The notes: generated by a model from the letters alone, not told the origin. Counted from the stretch's first letter, positions 48,539 to 61,728 are shown. The stretch is DNA of 64,000 bases from Magnolia sinica (GCF_029962835.1 NC_080577.1:4278001-4342000); one strand, 5' to 3'. A program made the numbers and translations.

Positions 48539-49123
48539 TGCCCTGTCCGGTGTCGGTCATCTCTGTCGCTCATCCCTGCCCTGCCCAATGCCCCAGTCCG
48601 ATGTCACAGCTCGTCCCTGCCGCGCGAACTCGAACTTGACTCGAATACTCTGCTTGAACTTGGCTCAAACTCGGACGAGCCAAACACAAGTTGGGCATCT
48701 GAGCTTGAAGGCCGAGTACGAGCTGGGCAATACTCGACTCTTGTACAGCTCTAAAAAGGGATTAGGAGGGATGGGATGGTAAAACCCCGATATATACCAA
48801 ACGAGCCAAATAGACCTGATGAACTTGTCCCAATATATAGCAAACCCATAGATATTAAACCAATCCACTAACATCACCATCATTACCTAAAAATTGATCC
48901 CATCCCTCCTAATCTTATTCAATCGTGCATGGGGCATGTTTGGTTGGACGGATTGGAAGGTAAAATCCCGGGATGTGCCAGGGATGCCAAACAGACTCGG
49001 TGAACTTGTCCCGGGGTATAGCAATCCCATGAATCTTAAACCAATCAACTGGCACCACCATCATTACCTTAAAATCCATCCCATCCCTCCTAATTCCATG
49101 GGATCCTCCGGCCAAACAGGTCC
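47914..49123. mobile_element. Nested hAT-like MITE pair (CTGTTTGGCCGG ends)
   Basis: The outer left agggctgtttggccggg mirrors the right end (read back as ggacctgtttggccggagg). Inside are two related copies of the body, about 47914-48925 and 48929-49123, sharing gaacttgtcccnnngtatag and accaccatcattacct. The first copy is interrupted by the element at 47946-48752. Confidence 0.7.
47946..48752. mobile_element. TIR element AGAGCTGTAC...GTACAGCTCT
   Basis: An 807-bp insertion with inverted ends agagctgtacacgag / ctcttgtacagctct and many ctcgactcgactcg / gttcgagccgag blocks. Flanks AAGAGGGAT and AAAAGGGAT agree at 8 of 9 bases, which would suit a Mutator-like 9-bp duplication. A (CT)n(CA)n microsatellite lies at 48464-48537. 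Confidence 0.65.
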
Positions 49124-51530
49124 TTAAGATCTATAGAATCACAAAATGGACGGTTCCGATTATGATCCCACTCGTCCTGTGGGCCCTGTGGACGGTGACA
49201 CCGCTGGATCCCGACTACCAAGTGGGGAGGAGTGAGAGTAGAAAAGCGCTTCTAAAGCAAGTTACTCGATAGAATGTGATGGTTGATACTCGGGAACGTT
49301 GAAATGAACACGCGGCATAAATTAATTGAATTCAATAAAAAAAACTGTCCAAGTCGCGGAACAACTTTTAAATTGAGAGCTTTTGTTTTCACCGTCCATT
49401 AATATTATACTTTTAAATTGAAGGTTTATCCTACTATATTGGGTCCACCTCTCTCCATGAATTATGGTGAATTATCCACTGTACACGTGCATACACGTAA
49501 ATCAGCCCAAACCGTCTAAATCATGGGGCCCATCATGGATAGATCTTTAAAATGATAGCTTTGGACGTATCTCAATCTTCTCAGGCATTCGATGTGGGCC
49601 GGATATGATAGTTGGATGGCCACTAATTGGATAGTTGGACCGTTCATTAAAGACGTGATTTTTTCAGGATGCTACGTCAGAAACATGCCTTTTAACCATT
49701 GTATGACCCACCACCAGAGAACGTACACATTATACTCGTGTTCTCATTTTCGATGCACAGGAGCCGTGGCATAGCGATACAGGGAGGTGGGATTTTGGGC
49801 CCACAGTCGATGGACCATGCCCCTTAAATGCTCCCAGATTAGATCCTCGCCGTCTATCCATGATCCTGCATATGGCCCACCAAATGGGGCCCGTATTTAA
49901 GATGCTACGGTGATTTTAACCGTTCATATTCTCTACCACGATCGATGAGCTATTTTCAAATAACTAGGCTTCATTGGTGATCCTATACTTTTATTTTTAG
50001 AGTTAATTAGATCCGCTAAAAGTTTTAGTTCCATTGTTCTAAATTCTTCTCCAGATGGAATTTTCAAAATTGTTTATGTTTGTGTAACTCAATCAAACAC
50101 AGGTTACATGTGTGTAACAAGAGTTTGTATCCAGTTAATGTATACAATTATAATAATGCCTGGCTAACATAGTTGTATTTGACCCAAGTTTAATTATACG
50201 TTCCTACTTCCTATATTGAAATAAATCAATTAAGACTGAACTTATGAGACCAATCGTCCTCTCAACTACTAATTGTTATAATAATATGGTAAATTAAGAA
50301 ATAATAATAGTTAATATGCTTTCCAATGAATTCCTTTGGTATTGCTTTTATAACTTTTTTGTTTACTTAATAGTTGTAAGTATTTTTATTCTATTTTTTA
50401 AATGTAATTAAGATCGACAAATCTAAAATTAAAGAGGCTAAAATTGCCAATTTTATTGATGTATGTCTATAATCATGCTCACTTAAGCACCTTTACACAT
50501 ATGTCATTGGTGTCGATTTGAATTGTCCATGTGATGCAGAATCTCATGAAACCTTTGGAGATAGATTTTCACCTTGATCTAAAATTCTTATGGGCCATAG
50601 CAAAGAGAAATGTAAATTAATAGAAGAAACTATTTTAATTTTTCATGGCCCATCAAAATTTTATATCAAAGTAAAATTTGGACCCAGGTGGTTTCATAAG
50701 GTGCTGCTTCACATAGACTATTTAGATTTTGGAGTCATATTGCATATGATGAGTTTTAAAAAAAGTTCACATGAGTTTTATGTGAACTGGTGCACTATTA
50801 AACATTCGGTGTATATCTAATATTCAGTACAATTGATAGATAAACAAAATAAAGAAATAAAATAGAGATGTATATATGCAATCACCTATTGGACAAAAAT
50901 CAAAGTGAATTAGTCACTAGAATGTAATTGTGGTGTGATCTTCCAAATAAAGACTTAATTGATCGAGCTTCAATAACAATAGGTCATGAATATTTATATT
51001 ACTCCCAAACATACTACAACAATGACGTTGAACACTAATGGTATAGGCCAACTTAAATATTAAATGTTCAACAACATGACTTAGGTCGAAATAGATAAAT
51101 TAAAAACTAAGATAAAAGCAATATTGTGTTGTATAAAGATCACATTTAACATAAGTATAGAGCTATTTGTTATATCTTCCTTTTATGGTTGTGGGAGATG
51201 ATAAAAATTTCTCCGAGGTTTCCTTATATTATAGGATTCTTGACAATTGGGATGCATAATTGTTCTCTTGTAATCGCAGCTTGTATTAATAGATATTTGG
51301 AATAAAAATTTGTTTTCAAATCTCGTGACAGTGTAATTGCATGAATATTATAGAATCACTATCATCCTACTATTTTCTTATTTTGGGTAAGCTTGTTAGT
51401 ACACCCCCACTATCAGTTCAGACTTCACTGTTAACCACCCCACCTAGGAATATTATTGTACCTAAGTTAATCATGATCCACTGGTTCCCATCGACTTTTA
51501 TTGAATGCTAGTAACTGTCACGTGAGCACC
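49124..51530. other. Gene-free AT-rich stretch
   Basis: Contains a foldback repeat at about 50470-50820 (relative of 14235-14525; gagttttaaaaaaagttcac). No gene recognised elsewhere. Confidence 0.4.
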
Positions 51531-51533
51531 CAT

Positions 51534-51757
51534 CACCTTTAGCAAAATCTTCCACTCAAGAATGATGTGATAGAAATTTTCACTCGTCTGGATACTCTCT
51601 CATTACCTTTATTATAACAGGACGCGCATATGATTATGTACCACTCTAAAAATCTTTCAGTCAAGAAGGATGTGATAGACATTTTGCCTTGTATGGGTAC
51701 TCTCTTATTACCTTTATTATAACACGGACGTGCATATAATTCTCTACCACTCTACTG
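51534..51757. repeat. Tandem repeat, 2 x about 112 bp
   Basis: Units share aagnatgtgatagaaattt-like, ttacctttattataaca and taccactcta phrases and lie directly next to each other. Confidence 0.75.
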
Positions 51758-53099
51758 TTTGCCGCATCATTTTTCTATATGAACTAAGCCAAAAGATATC
51801 TGACATAAGTGGCCGGTGTGTGTATGCACCAAAAAGAGTATAAACAGTCCCTTTAGCGTGATTTTATGCTGTTGGACCTTCTGGAATAAGATACACAACT
51901 TGGACAGTTCAGATCTGGAAACGATAAGCATGTGGGCCTATCTGGGCAGCGACATACGCTGCATTCTTAGTTGCGACGGAGGATAAACGGAGTCCTTTTC
52001 CCGTGCTAGATCGAGAAAAGAACCCGTCGCGTACAAAAAGCAAGCCAGAAGACGTGGCCTTAGGTCGGTCGACTTTATACAGATCTTATCCTGCACGTGG
52101 ATTTCCTGCGAAAGCCAGGTGGGGCCACCGTGATGGTTGTGAGAAATCCAAACCTAGTAAGGAACCAAAATTGAGTAGTATCCCGGACTCAAGAGGGCCA
52201 TATTAAAGATATGGTTATGGAAATTCCTACCGCTGAAACTTCCTACTAGCATCATTCAAAACGTCCGTGCACCTATCTGATTTGGACTAATCGACGGTGA
52301 CATTGGCTATCTGGACCGTCTATTAAGTCTATCTCACCCACTCTCGGTCTACTGTCCAAAAATCACAGCAATCGAATGGTCTAGAACACCCATTACCAAA
52401 CCTACCTTGTAAGAACGATCCCAATCTTTTATACCATTCCAATTAGTTTTACTTTCTCCAAAGGACCCTTTGAACAGTGTGTCATCCAAATGGACGTTTG
52501 AGATTTGATTATATGGATTGTCGGCATATCAAAACGAAAAGGTGCAGTAGCATGTTTCTATACACCTCGCTAGTATAATCTTTCAGCTTCCTTTGATATT
52601 TTGCGAGCAGGTGATGCTCCATGCACGTGCAAATAGGGATTACACGCACATGAACGTGCAGCGTGCGGTTCAAAATCTGTTGATCATACGGTCCTGGCTT
52701 CATAGACTTTCAGCCGTTGAGGAATTTTGGTTAAAACGGCAAGGTGAGAGTCAACCAATTCAATTACTATCTTCGTTTGAGGCACATATACAGTGGGGAC
52801 ACGTGATTTTGACGGTTCTCGATGACGGTGTATGCCACGCGTTCATTTATTTCTGCATGCACAGGGAACATCATGCTCTCACAGAGCATCAGTGTATTTT
52901 TTTCTCGAGTCAGCGACTTGGCGATAAAGAAAATTAAAAAAAGGACAGAACAGCGAAACGTTGCAGTCTATCGGCTGCATGGCCGCATGGGTGTCGGAAG
53001 TACGGCGTAGATCGCCAAAATGGACTGCGATTCAGTGGACGGTCCCGCATGCGAACTGACAGAATACTTGTTAGTGATCCGCTAGTACGGAAAACGTAT
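51758..53099. other. Gene-free stretch
   Basis: A foldback-repeat fragment lies at about 52118-52260 (gtggggccaccgtgatgg). A frame of 114 codons at 52593-52937 shows no family signature. Nothing else recognised. Confidence 0.35.
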
Positions 53100-53295
53100 G
53101 TATGGAACGGGAGCGGATTGGATACTGAACGCTTCAGTAGCCTTTTGGCTACTGAAGTGACGTGGCAAAATGGCAGTGGTGGATATCAATAGGCGGTTTC
53201 CTTCCAATAAATGTTCTTCAAAAGGAGATCCGTTAACGGAAGTTTTTCCGTTTAGGCTGTTAACGCACTCGGCCACGCACAGTAATGTTTATCTG

Positions 53296-53790
53296 GAAAC
53301 GGATTGGCTACTCCTCTGGCACCGACCAATGGCTGGTGCTCAGTATTATATGGGCTCCACCTTGATATATATTTTTCATCCATTCTGTCCATATGTTTTT
53401 ACAGATCATTTTACAGTATGAGACCAAAAATGAGGTATATCCCAATCCCGATTGGAACACATTACAGGAAACAGTTTTGAATGAGCGTCGACCATTAAAA
53501 ACATTTTGGGGGCGATAAAAGTTTTGGATCAAGCTGATTTTTGTTTTTTTCCCTTCATCTGGGACTTTATGACCTAATCAACAGATTAGATGTCAAATAA
53601 ACAGTACAGTGGGCCTTAGGATGATGTTAATCGTGGATATCCAATCACTATTGTTTTCATGTGGTGTAGTCAACCTGAGATTTATGTACTCTAGTTTTTT
53701 GGATCAAGCCTAAAATGATCTTTAAAGTTGTATGAACGGAATGGATGAAACACATACATCATGGTGGGGCCCACAAAGCACTGACCACAG
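53296..53790. mobile_element. Foldback element nested in the composite, GGAAACGGATTGGCTACT terminus
   Basis: Begins ggaaacggattggctactc, then ggcaccgacc / ggctggtgctc (partial hairpin). The body has the usual gtttcctgtaatg-type and catggtggggcccacaa landmarks, ending near 53790. Confidence 0.6.
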
Positions 53791-53825
53791 AAGAAATGTA
53801 CGTGGAGTTTACCAATACGTGGCAA

Positions 53826-54302
53826 GGGAAGCCGATTGCGTACTTAGTAAACTATGTGGGGTCCACCGTAATTTATGTATTTTATCCAGTCTATCCATCC
53901 ATTTTATAAGATAATTTCAGGGCCTTAGATCAAAACCTAAGCATATAGAAGGCTAAAATCGACCACACCAACGGAAACAGTTTGAATTGAATTTATACCG
54001 TTGAAAAATTCTTGAGGGCCACAGAAGTTTTGGATCAAGATTATATTTTTTTATTGTACCTTCATCCATGTTTTTTGATCCTTTGAACAGTTTGGATGAA
54101 AAATAAACGTCACTGTGGGGCTTGGAAAGGTTTCAATGGTGGAAATCATTATTTCCACTGTTTCCTGTGGTATGGTCCACTTGAGATTTTTATAAGCTTC
54201 AATTTTGAGTTCAACGCCTAAAAGTAGATGAAAAAACAGATGGAAGGTGTGGATAGATCACATAAATTCACAGTGGGCCCAACTGAATTTTCTGAGTATG
54301 AC
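53826..54302. mobile_element. Foldback element, CGGATTGCGTACTGAGTA family (copy e), nested
   Basis: Left ggaagccgattgcgtactta; landmarks caatggtggaaatcattatt and ggtatggtccacttgag. The right terminus is decayed (ttttctgagtatgaccg). Confidence 0.7.
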
Positions 54303-54490
54303 CGTCCGATGTCATGGCCGAGTGGGTGCACGGCGGAAACGGAGAAAGATCCGTTAAGGGAACTAACGGAGTAGCATTTATAACCAGGGAACATGCCATT
54401 GGTATCTAACCAATGGGGTTTTGCCGCATCACTTCAGTAGCGTTTTTGGCTACTGAAGCGTTCAGTATCCAATCGGCTCCCGTATGGAAC

Positions 54491-56329
54491 CGGTATATAG
54501 CTGCTATATTGGTGTCAGCAAGTTCGGTGGGTCTGATCATAAGATCTGTGTTATATCCGAACCATCTATCCATTTGGAGAGCTCGTTTTAAGGCTTGAGA
54601 TGAAAAATAAGACAGATCTAAAAGTAGATCAGACTGCGAAAACCAGTGGGAGATTGAACGGCTACCATTGAAACCCTTTTTGGGGTCATAGAAGTTTTGG
54701 ATCTCATGAACTAGATGTAAAATAATATGATGTTCACAGAAGCTTTTGGATCTTATGAACTGGATGTGTTTTGGATCTCATGAACTAGATGTAAAATAAA
54801 CATTATGATATTCACAAAAGTTTTTGGATCTTATGAACTAGATGTGAAATAAACGTCACGGTGGGTCCTACAAATTGTAGGGTGAAAATCATTATCTCCC
54901 TTCGTATGATTTTCACCGTTCGTATGTAACCAAGACCTTCGCTAGCTATTGTCACCAAGACCTCAGTGTCGAAACGAAGTATCTTTCACAAAGTCTGCCA
55001 CTAGAGCTATGGATGAGGGTGTACTAAGCAACTAGCAAAAAAAAACAAAAAAAAACTTCATTAGTGCACACCTAAGAATAGGAATTTCAAGAGAGCTACT
55101 TAGATACTTCAAGAGAGCTATTTTGAAGCTTTATAATTTAATTTCGTACTAAAAATTATGTAAATAGTTGAAGTAGATAGTATCTCATTAAATATAAATT
55201 AAATATAAATATGTACAGGGGACTTTAAAGCCTATATATACATATAGGGATCTTTATTGTAATAAAACAAGTGGAGAATAACCTCTTGTTCCTCTTCTAA
55301 TTTGTTTAGAAATTTAAAAGTGTTAAAGGCCTTTCTAGCGCTGCCTCATTTTTGTTGATTGGCATTACGATGAATGGCCAGGATGAATGACATGTGTGCC
55401 CTACACACGGATTCACCTCACATGAGGGGCCACAATCACCGCCTGCGAAATAGGACACACACCGTCTATGTGCTAGTCAAGCTAGAGTAGAGTAGTGATT
55501 GCAGGGACGCAGATTGAGTACAACCGCCGTCCGTCCCTAACTTCTAACGGTCAGGGCTCTATAGGGCTATCATGATGTATGGGTTCTATCCAATCCATCC
55601 ATCCAAATTTACCTATTATTTTAGGCTAGAACCCAAAATTGGCGCAGATCGAAGGCTCAAGTTGTTGGGCTTAAACATTTACCGTTGAAAAAAATTTGGA
55701 GGCTACAGAAGTTTTGGATCAATCTGGTATTTGTTTTTTTCCTTCATCCAAATTCATGGACCTTACTCTTGCTCCGGTGGTAGACTCCTGGGGGTGTTTG
55801 GAGCATGGGATTAAATGGGTTTACGAATGTTTTAACCTTGATGATTATTATCCTCACTGCCATATGTGGTGTAGGCCACTTGAACTTTGTATATGAGTCA
55901 TTTTTGAGTTCATGTTCCGAAATGATCGTGCCAAATGTATAAACGTTGTGAATATAATAAATATATTATGGTAGGGCCCATGAAACTTTGATAACCTCTT
56001 AGGAAGCGGATTTGTTGGTGTGCCTCACACCAACTATATATAGCTGCTGTATTGATATCAGCAAGTTCTGTGAGTGTAATCATGATGTATATATCATATC
56101 CAAACAGTTTATTCATTTAGCGAGCTTGTCCTAAAGCTTGATAAGAAAAATAAGACAGATGTAGCTATCAAGTGGACCACACTGCAAAAAGCAGTGGGGG
56201 ATTAGGAACCATGGGCTCAATCGGTCAGATATCAAAACCCATTGCAAAAATGTGAGGCCACCCATTATAAGATTATTATTTAAGTACATGCCAACACGCT
56301 TGGATATTGCAAGAAGGAAGGCATGAAAG
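54491..56329. other. Foldback-repeat and SINE fragments
   Basis: Related fragments at 54491-54700, 55560-55985 and 56003-56240; the last starts ggaagcggatttgttggtgtg with a perfect gttggtgtg / cacaccaac hairpin. Tandem phrases tttggatctcatgaactag recur at 54690-54860. SINE-like pieces lie at 54940-55030 and 55757-55800 (ctccggtggtagactcctgg). No gene. Confidence 0.5.
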
Positions 56330-57544
56330 TCAATATAAACATACAAATATTTAATTTTTAAAGTTATTTTAAAGAAATGATGATACATGCGCGGAGACAT
56401 TTGAAAGTGATGGAAAAGGAAGACAGATGGTATCTTTCTTGGAATGCGGATTGGAAAATGTGTCATTTATACCAGACATGCCATGTTTGTCTTTGCAAAA
56501 CCTACACAAATTTTAATTTCGAAGAAGTTAGGCCCATGGTTTAAGTAATCCAAACCACCGTTGCACTGATATTTTCAGTCATCCGTAGGCCATGGCCCTA
56601 GTGAGTACTGTTACCGGCAAAATCTGACTGAACTAGACAAGTAGTTCAGGAACAAAGATCTAGTAAAGATCTGACACCCAGATCCATAGCTCAACTAGCG
56701 GACTGAGTGGAGAGATACCTTGTTTCAACACTCGAGGTCTTAGTATGGATCTCTAGCGGAGGTGGCTAACATTGAGTGTGTGTACTAGCATAGGTGCGTA
56801 CTAACAAGCTAACCCAAAAATTAAAAAAAAAAGAGTAAAGATTTGGATATAGAAAGCCAAGCAAGACATCTACACATCTACCATGATTAAGAACTACAAG
56901 CCAGGACTTTGGCTCGGGGCTTACACCTTGTTACCACAACAAACAAATGATTATGAGTACCGACTCAGCTTTGAGGATGGACAACGACTATAACCAATAG
57001 TTCGGTTCAATATGTAAGACCTCGGCCAAATTGACTTAGATGTCAACATCAATTGTCGACCACAAACTCTTTGGAGTTGACCGCGAGAGATCTCATTCGT
57101 GTACGAAAATGATTAATTTCATGATATCTTCGTCAAGAATCGCTCCAAGGATAATACCGTGTATCCTGAGGATGATTCTCTCTACAATATGCACTTATCA
57201 ATAAGGAAACTTACCCAAAACACAACTGGTGCCATGCAACTATAAATAAGAACCATCCACATACTAGAATGTGAGGTATGCACAAACTCCCTAACTCAAC
57301 TAGACCTAAATTTTCTATTGTAACTTAGGCATTAGAGAATCTCCTATGCAAGTATCTGAGAGTCTAAGAGGGGCGATCAGAAAACTACATCAATAAGTGT
57401 GAATTGTTAATGCATTCTAGAATAATCCCAACCATTCAATCTTGAATGGAAAATGAATGGTGCATATTGATTATAGTAAAGGTCCTCTCATTGATTTGGA
57501 ATATATATGATACGGCCTACCTTTGATTGCTATTTTTAAGGTGA

Positions 57545-57587
<43 letters not shown>

Positions 57588-57789
57588 GTTGGAATTAGGG
57601 AGAGCTATTGGTACGACAACTTAAGATTATAACTATAAATAGGATCTCCCAATTTAAGAAAATAATGCATTAAGTAAATATAACATGTTAAAACTATAAT
57701 CAAAACAAGTGTTCCAAAATCCAAGCTCCTTTCATTAGCCTAATGAATTATGCTATAATACATTATTTTATAAATAGGTTTGTAATAAG
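56330..57789 (+). repeat. Direct repeat unit 1 (about 1.46 kb)
   Basis: From tcaatataaacata to ataggtttgtaataag, nearly collinear with 58854-60294. Contains a SINE-like insert (56676-56835), a TATA-like aactataaataagaac, a cacaaactccctaactc leader-like segment and (GA)n at 57547-57585. The central part could be a fossil LTR, but its ends were not resolved. Confidence 0.85.
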
Positions 57790-58853
57790 TTTTTAATTGT
57801 GGAAGTTAAATTAGCTTGATCCTAAACTTCTCCAGCTCCCAAAAAGTTTTTAATTGTGGAAGTTAAATTCCTACTTTGTGGTCCACTTAAGCCTTATTCC
57901 TACTTCATTTTTTGTATTATACATTTAAATGATATGCAAAAAATTATGAACGCCGTGGATAAAATATTTACATCACTTTGAGCCCCATATAGCCGAGCCT
58001 GCGCAAAAACCATTACCCCGGCGCTGATTCCAAGAAAGGGCTTCACAACCCATTCCGCATGTGACTCCCAAAACATGATATTATCTTAAAAACCACTCCC
58101 ATCTAATCTCATTTAAACTCAGGCGCCAAACGCCCACCTGGTCAAGGGTTCGAGTAGCCATAGGTGGTGAAATTCCATAAGGTCCATGGGCCCTATGAAC
58201 AGTTTGATGTGAATTAACCTTCACGGTGGGACCAATTTGTGGCACCAAAATAAAGGTTAAACTGAAAACGTCAACGGTGCAGATTAACTAAGCAGATTCC
58301 TCCTAATTTTAGGTTTGGTTTGCCCACCCAATAAAATTAAACATAAAAACCTCTAAATTCATGTCTTATGGTCCACCTGAGATTTCGAACACTTATTGGG
58401 GGGGTGGCCTACCTGAATTCTGGGTGGTCGCGATTGTATGGTGAACATGATGCAACGTACGAGACGGACGGGTGAAATGCTCTTGCTGCAGCGTAGGCGA
58501 TGGACGGTGTGAATTTCTCGTGGATCCGTTTGGTTGATCTAAAAAGAAGAGAAAATAAAAATAATAACAATAAAGCAGCCATCATTACTTTTCTTCTCCT
58601 TTCATACTCCAAATCAGAAGCGGATTGGCTGGTGTATCATACACACCTACCCGGCTGATTTGCTGACGTCACCAAGTTATTTAGGTCCCATTACGAGGCA
58701 TGTGTTATATCTAAACCGTCCATCTGGCTATCTCTTCGCAAGGCTTGAGCCAAAAAATAATATAGATTTAATGATCAATTGGACAGCACAGCAAAAAAAA
58801 GAAAAAAAGAAAAAAGAGGAATTGATCATCTACCATTGAAACCCTTTCGGGAG
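57790..58853. other. Spacer between the two direct repeats
   Basis: Right arm of a foldback repeat (57870-58000; gtggtccacttaagcc), a SINE-like piece with ggtcaagggttcgagtagcc (58130-58180), and from 58617 the left end of another foldback element (gaagcggattggctggtgta). No gene. Confidence 0.5.
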
Positions 58854-60049
58854 TCAATGTAAACATAAAAATATTTAACTTTTTAAGTTATTTTAAAGAA
58901 ATGATGATACATGCACGGAGACATCTGAAAGTGATGGCAAAGGAAGAGCGGATTGAAAAATGTGTCATATATAGTAGACATGCCATGTTTGTCTTTTCAA
59001 AGCCTACACAAGTTTTAATTTGGAAGAATTTAGGCCCATGGTTTAAGTAATCCAAACCACCGTTGCACTGATATTTTCAGTCATCCGTAGGCCATGGCCC
59101 TCTTACTGGCAAAATCTGACTGAACTAGACAAGTAGCGCAGGAACAAAGATCCAGTAAAGATTGACACCCAGATCCATAGCTCAACTGGCATACTGAGTG
59201 ATCCCTAGCAGGGGTGGCTAACATGGAGTGTGTGTACTGACATGGGTGTGTACTAACAAGCTAACCCAATACAAAAAGAGAATAAAGATCCGGATCTAGA
59301 AAGCCAAGCAAGACATCTAGACATCTACCATGATTAAGAACTACAAGCCGGGACTTTGGCTCGGGCTTACACCTTGTTATCACAACCAACAAACGATTAT
59401 GAGTACCGACTCGGCTTTGAGGATGGACCACGACTATAACCAATAGTTCGGTTCAATATGTTGGATCTCGGCCAAACTGACTTAGATGTCAACATCAATT
59501 GTCGACCACGAATTCTTTGGAGCTGACCATGAGAGATCTCATTTGCGTACCAAGAGGATTAATTCTATGATATCTTCGTCGAGAATCGCTCCAAGGATAA
59601 CGCTGTGTATCCCGAGGACGATTCTCTCTACAATACGCACTTATCAATAAGGAAACTTACCCTAAACACAACTGGTGCCATGCAACTATAAATAAGAACT
59701 CTCCACATATTAGAATGTAAGGTATGCACAAACTCCCTAGCTCGACTAGACCTAAATTCTCTGTTCTAACTTAGGCATTAGAGAATCTCTCATGGTCTCC
59801 ATTGTCATTGTTCTTTCCATAGCCATGGTCTCCATTGTCATTGTTCTCTTGCAAGTATCTGGGAGTCTAAGAGGGGCGATTAGAAAACTGCATCAATGAG
59901 TGTGAATTGTTGATGCATTTCTAGAATAATCCCAACCATTCAATCTTGAACGGAAAATGAATGGTGCATATTGATTATAGTAAAGGTCCTCTCATTGATT
60001 TGGAATATATATGACACGGGCCTACCTTTGATTGCTATTTTTAAGGTGA

Positions 60050-60094
<45 letters not shown>

Positions 60095-60294
60095 TGGAAT
60101 TAGGGAGAGCTATTGGTATGACAACTTAAGATTATAACTATAAATAGGATGTCCCAATTTAAGAAAATAATGCATTAAGTAAATATAACATGTTAAAACT
60201 ACAATCAAAACAAGTGTTCCAAAATGCAAGCTCCATTCATTAGCTTAATGAATTATGCTATAATACATTATTTTATAAATAGGTTTGTAATAAG
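58854..60294 (+). repeat. Direct repeat unit 2 (about 1.44 kb)
   Basis: Second copy of 56330-57789. The SINE-like insert is shorter here, and a 30-bp phrase (atggtctccattgtcattg) is tandemly doubled at 59790-59845. (GA)n at 60053-60092. Confidence 0.85.
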
Positions 60295-61728
60295 CTATCT
60301 CCAATATGGACAAGCACCCTAATGAAAGAACACAAGTATTTGCGGAGACCATGATGTTTATGTGAAATCTACTCCATCCATCAGTTACTTTCAGGCTATG
60401 GCCATGTATTAGATAATCAATGGACCGTTTAATCAATTACTTTCAGGCCATAGTCCATCCAAATGGACCACATAATTTCAATGAACATTTTATATCTAGC
60501 TCGTCTCAGCCGGGAAAACCAATTAAAAATTTCGAATAGGCCTATCATGAAAAATTCAAAATTGTGCGTGGGCCGTTTACACCAACGATGGAGGATGGCC
60601 ACTGTATTATTGGGAGTAACTCAACAGGTTCAATGAATGTGCCGAGATGGTCCCCCTGGATTGCAACAATTTGGGGCCCAGTTCTCTGTGACTATCGCCA
60701 TCCATGTCTATCACTATCCTTTTCCCCAGCTGACTTTGCTGCGAGTGGCCCACCTAGCTGATTTTGACTGATGGGGATCTGCTTTAAATTGATTCGGATC
60801 CCGGCCTGAAGACATGTCTTTTTAAAAAGGGCGAATTATTTATAGGTGGGCCCCACAAAGCTTGGAAAGTTATCAAAGATCTATCTTCATTTGTCATGTT
60901 ACAGTGGTCTGAATTTGGACCGTTGAAGGATGGATATTCAAACAGAGAAGCTTGTATCTAATACGTGGATCGCTTGAGTTATAAGGACGAATGTGTACCC
61001 GTCCATCTCGGTGGACAACAACGTTACCATGCATACACGAACATTAAGGGAGGATTTGATTCAGACCATCGCTTGGCCAGTAAATTCAACAATGTAGACT
61101 GCCTATTTACTAAATGGTCCCAATGTTCGCACCATGTGAATTTTAAGTTGTGGCCTACATTTTGAACGGCTGTGATGTTATCCTCAAAAGAGGCATGAAC
61201 TACTTTAGGGCCAACGGTACGAGCTTGATTTCAGGCATGGGCGAAGCGTCTGTAGCTCCTCCCGACATGTCACATGTATACGGCACAGTTCAAGAACCCG
61301 ACAACTCGACCCGAGCCCATGTTCGGCCGGGTCGGGTCGACCCAAAGACCAGACTCTTAATTAATAATTTCATTACGAAGGTTTTTTTTTTAAAAATAAA
61401 AATTAAAATTAAAATTAATAATAGAACTTTGCTAAGCTCACACGCAGGTGCAATAAAAGTGGTGTACATGCCACATGTACTGGCATGGCATGATAGGTCC
61501 GAGATCCAATCCATCCATTAGAATGATACTACCGTTGATGCCCTATCCCAAGAATCAGATTGATCCACTCATCAGGTGGGCCACAGTTTGCGAAACAAAT
61601 GTAGGGATCTGAAAAACTTTGCTGAAGTTTCCTAACCCATCACCAGTTTCCAATATTAGGGTCAACTTGATGCTTGGACCAGATTTAATTACTGAGAAAA
61701 CATGAAGAAAATCCTACCAACTTGATGG
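60295..61728. other. Gene-free stretch
   Basis: No gene recognised. Short foldback-repeat fragments (ggtgggccccacaaagc near 60845) and an A/T simple repeat near 61390-61420. Confidence 0.4.

Larger units (their letters stand above)
53109..54481. mobile_element. Composite foldback element, CGGATTGGATACTGA family, 9-bp target duplication
   Basis: 1373 bp flanked by perfect GTATGGAAC (53100-53108, 54482-54490). Ends gggagcggattggatactga and its mirror. Just inside each end is a hairpin (left arms cttcagtagcc / ggctactgaag, loop tttt). Own arms are about 53109-53295 and 54303-54481 and include atccgttaacgg / ccgttaaggg. Between them lie two other foldback elements (53296-53790, 53826-54302). Confidence 0.85.

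Noticed and set aside
48305-48782. Frames of 107-149 codons
   Set aside because: They run through a (CT)n(CA)n microsatellite inside a TIR element; low-complexity Ser-Leu and Thr-His translation.
56330-60294. Intact LTR retrotransposon with 1.45-kb LTRs
   Set aside because: The 1.06-kb interior has no coding signal or primer site that I can see, and the repeat ends do not show clean TG...CA.
61150-61521. 123-codon plus-strand frame
   Set aside because: Crosses an A/T simple repeat and foldback fragments; no family signature.
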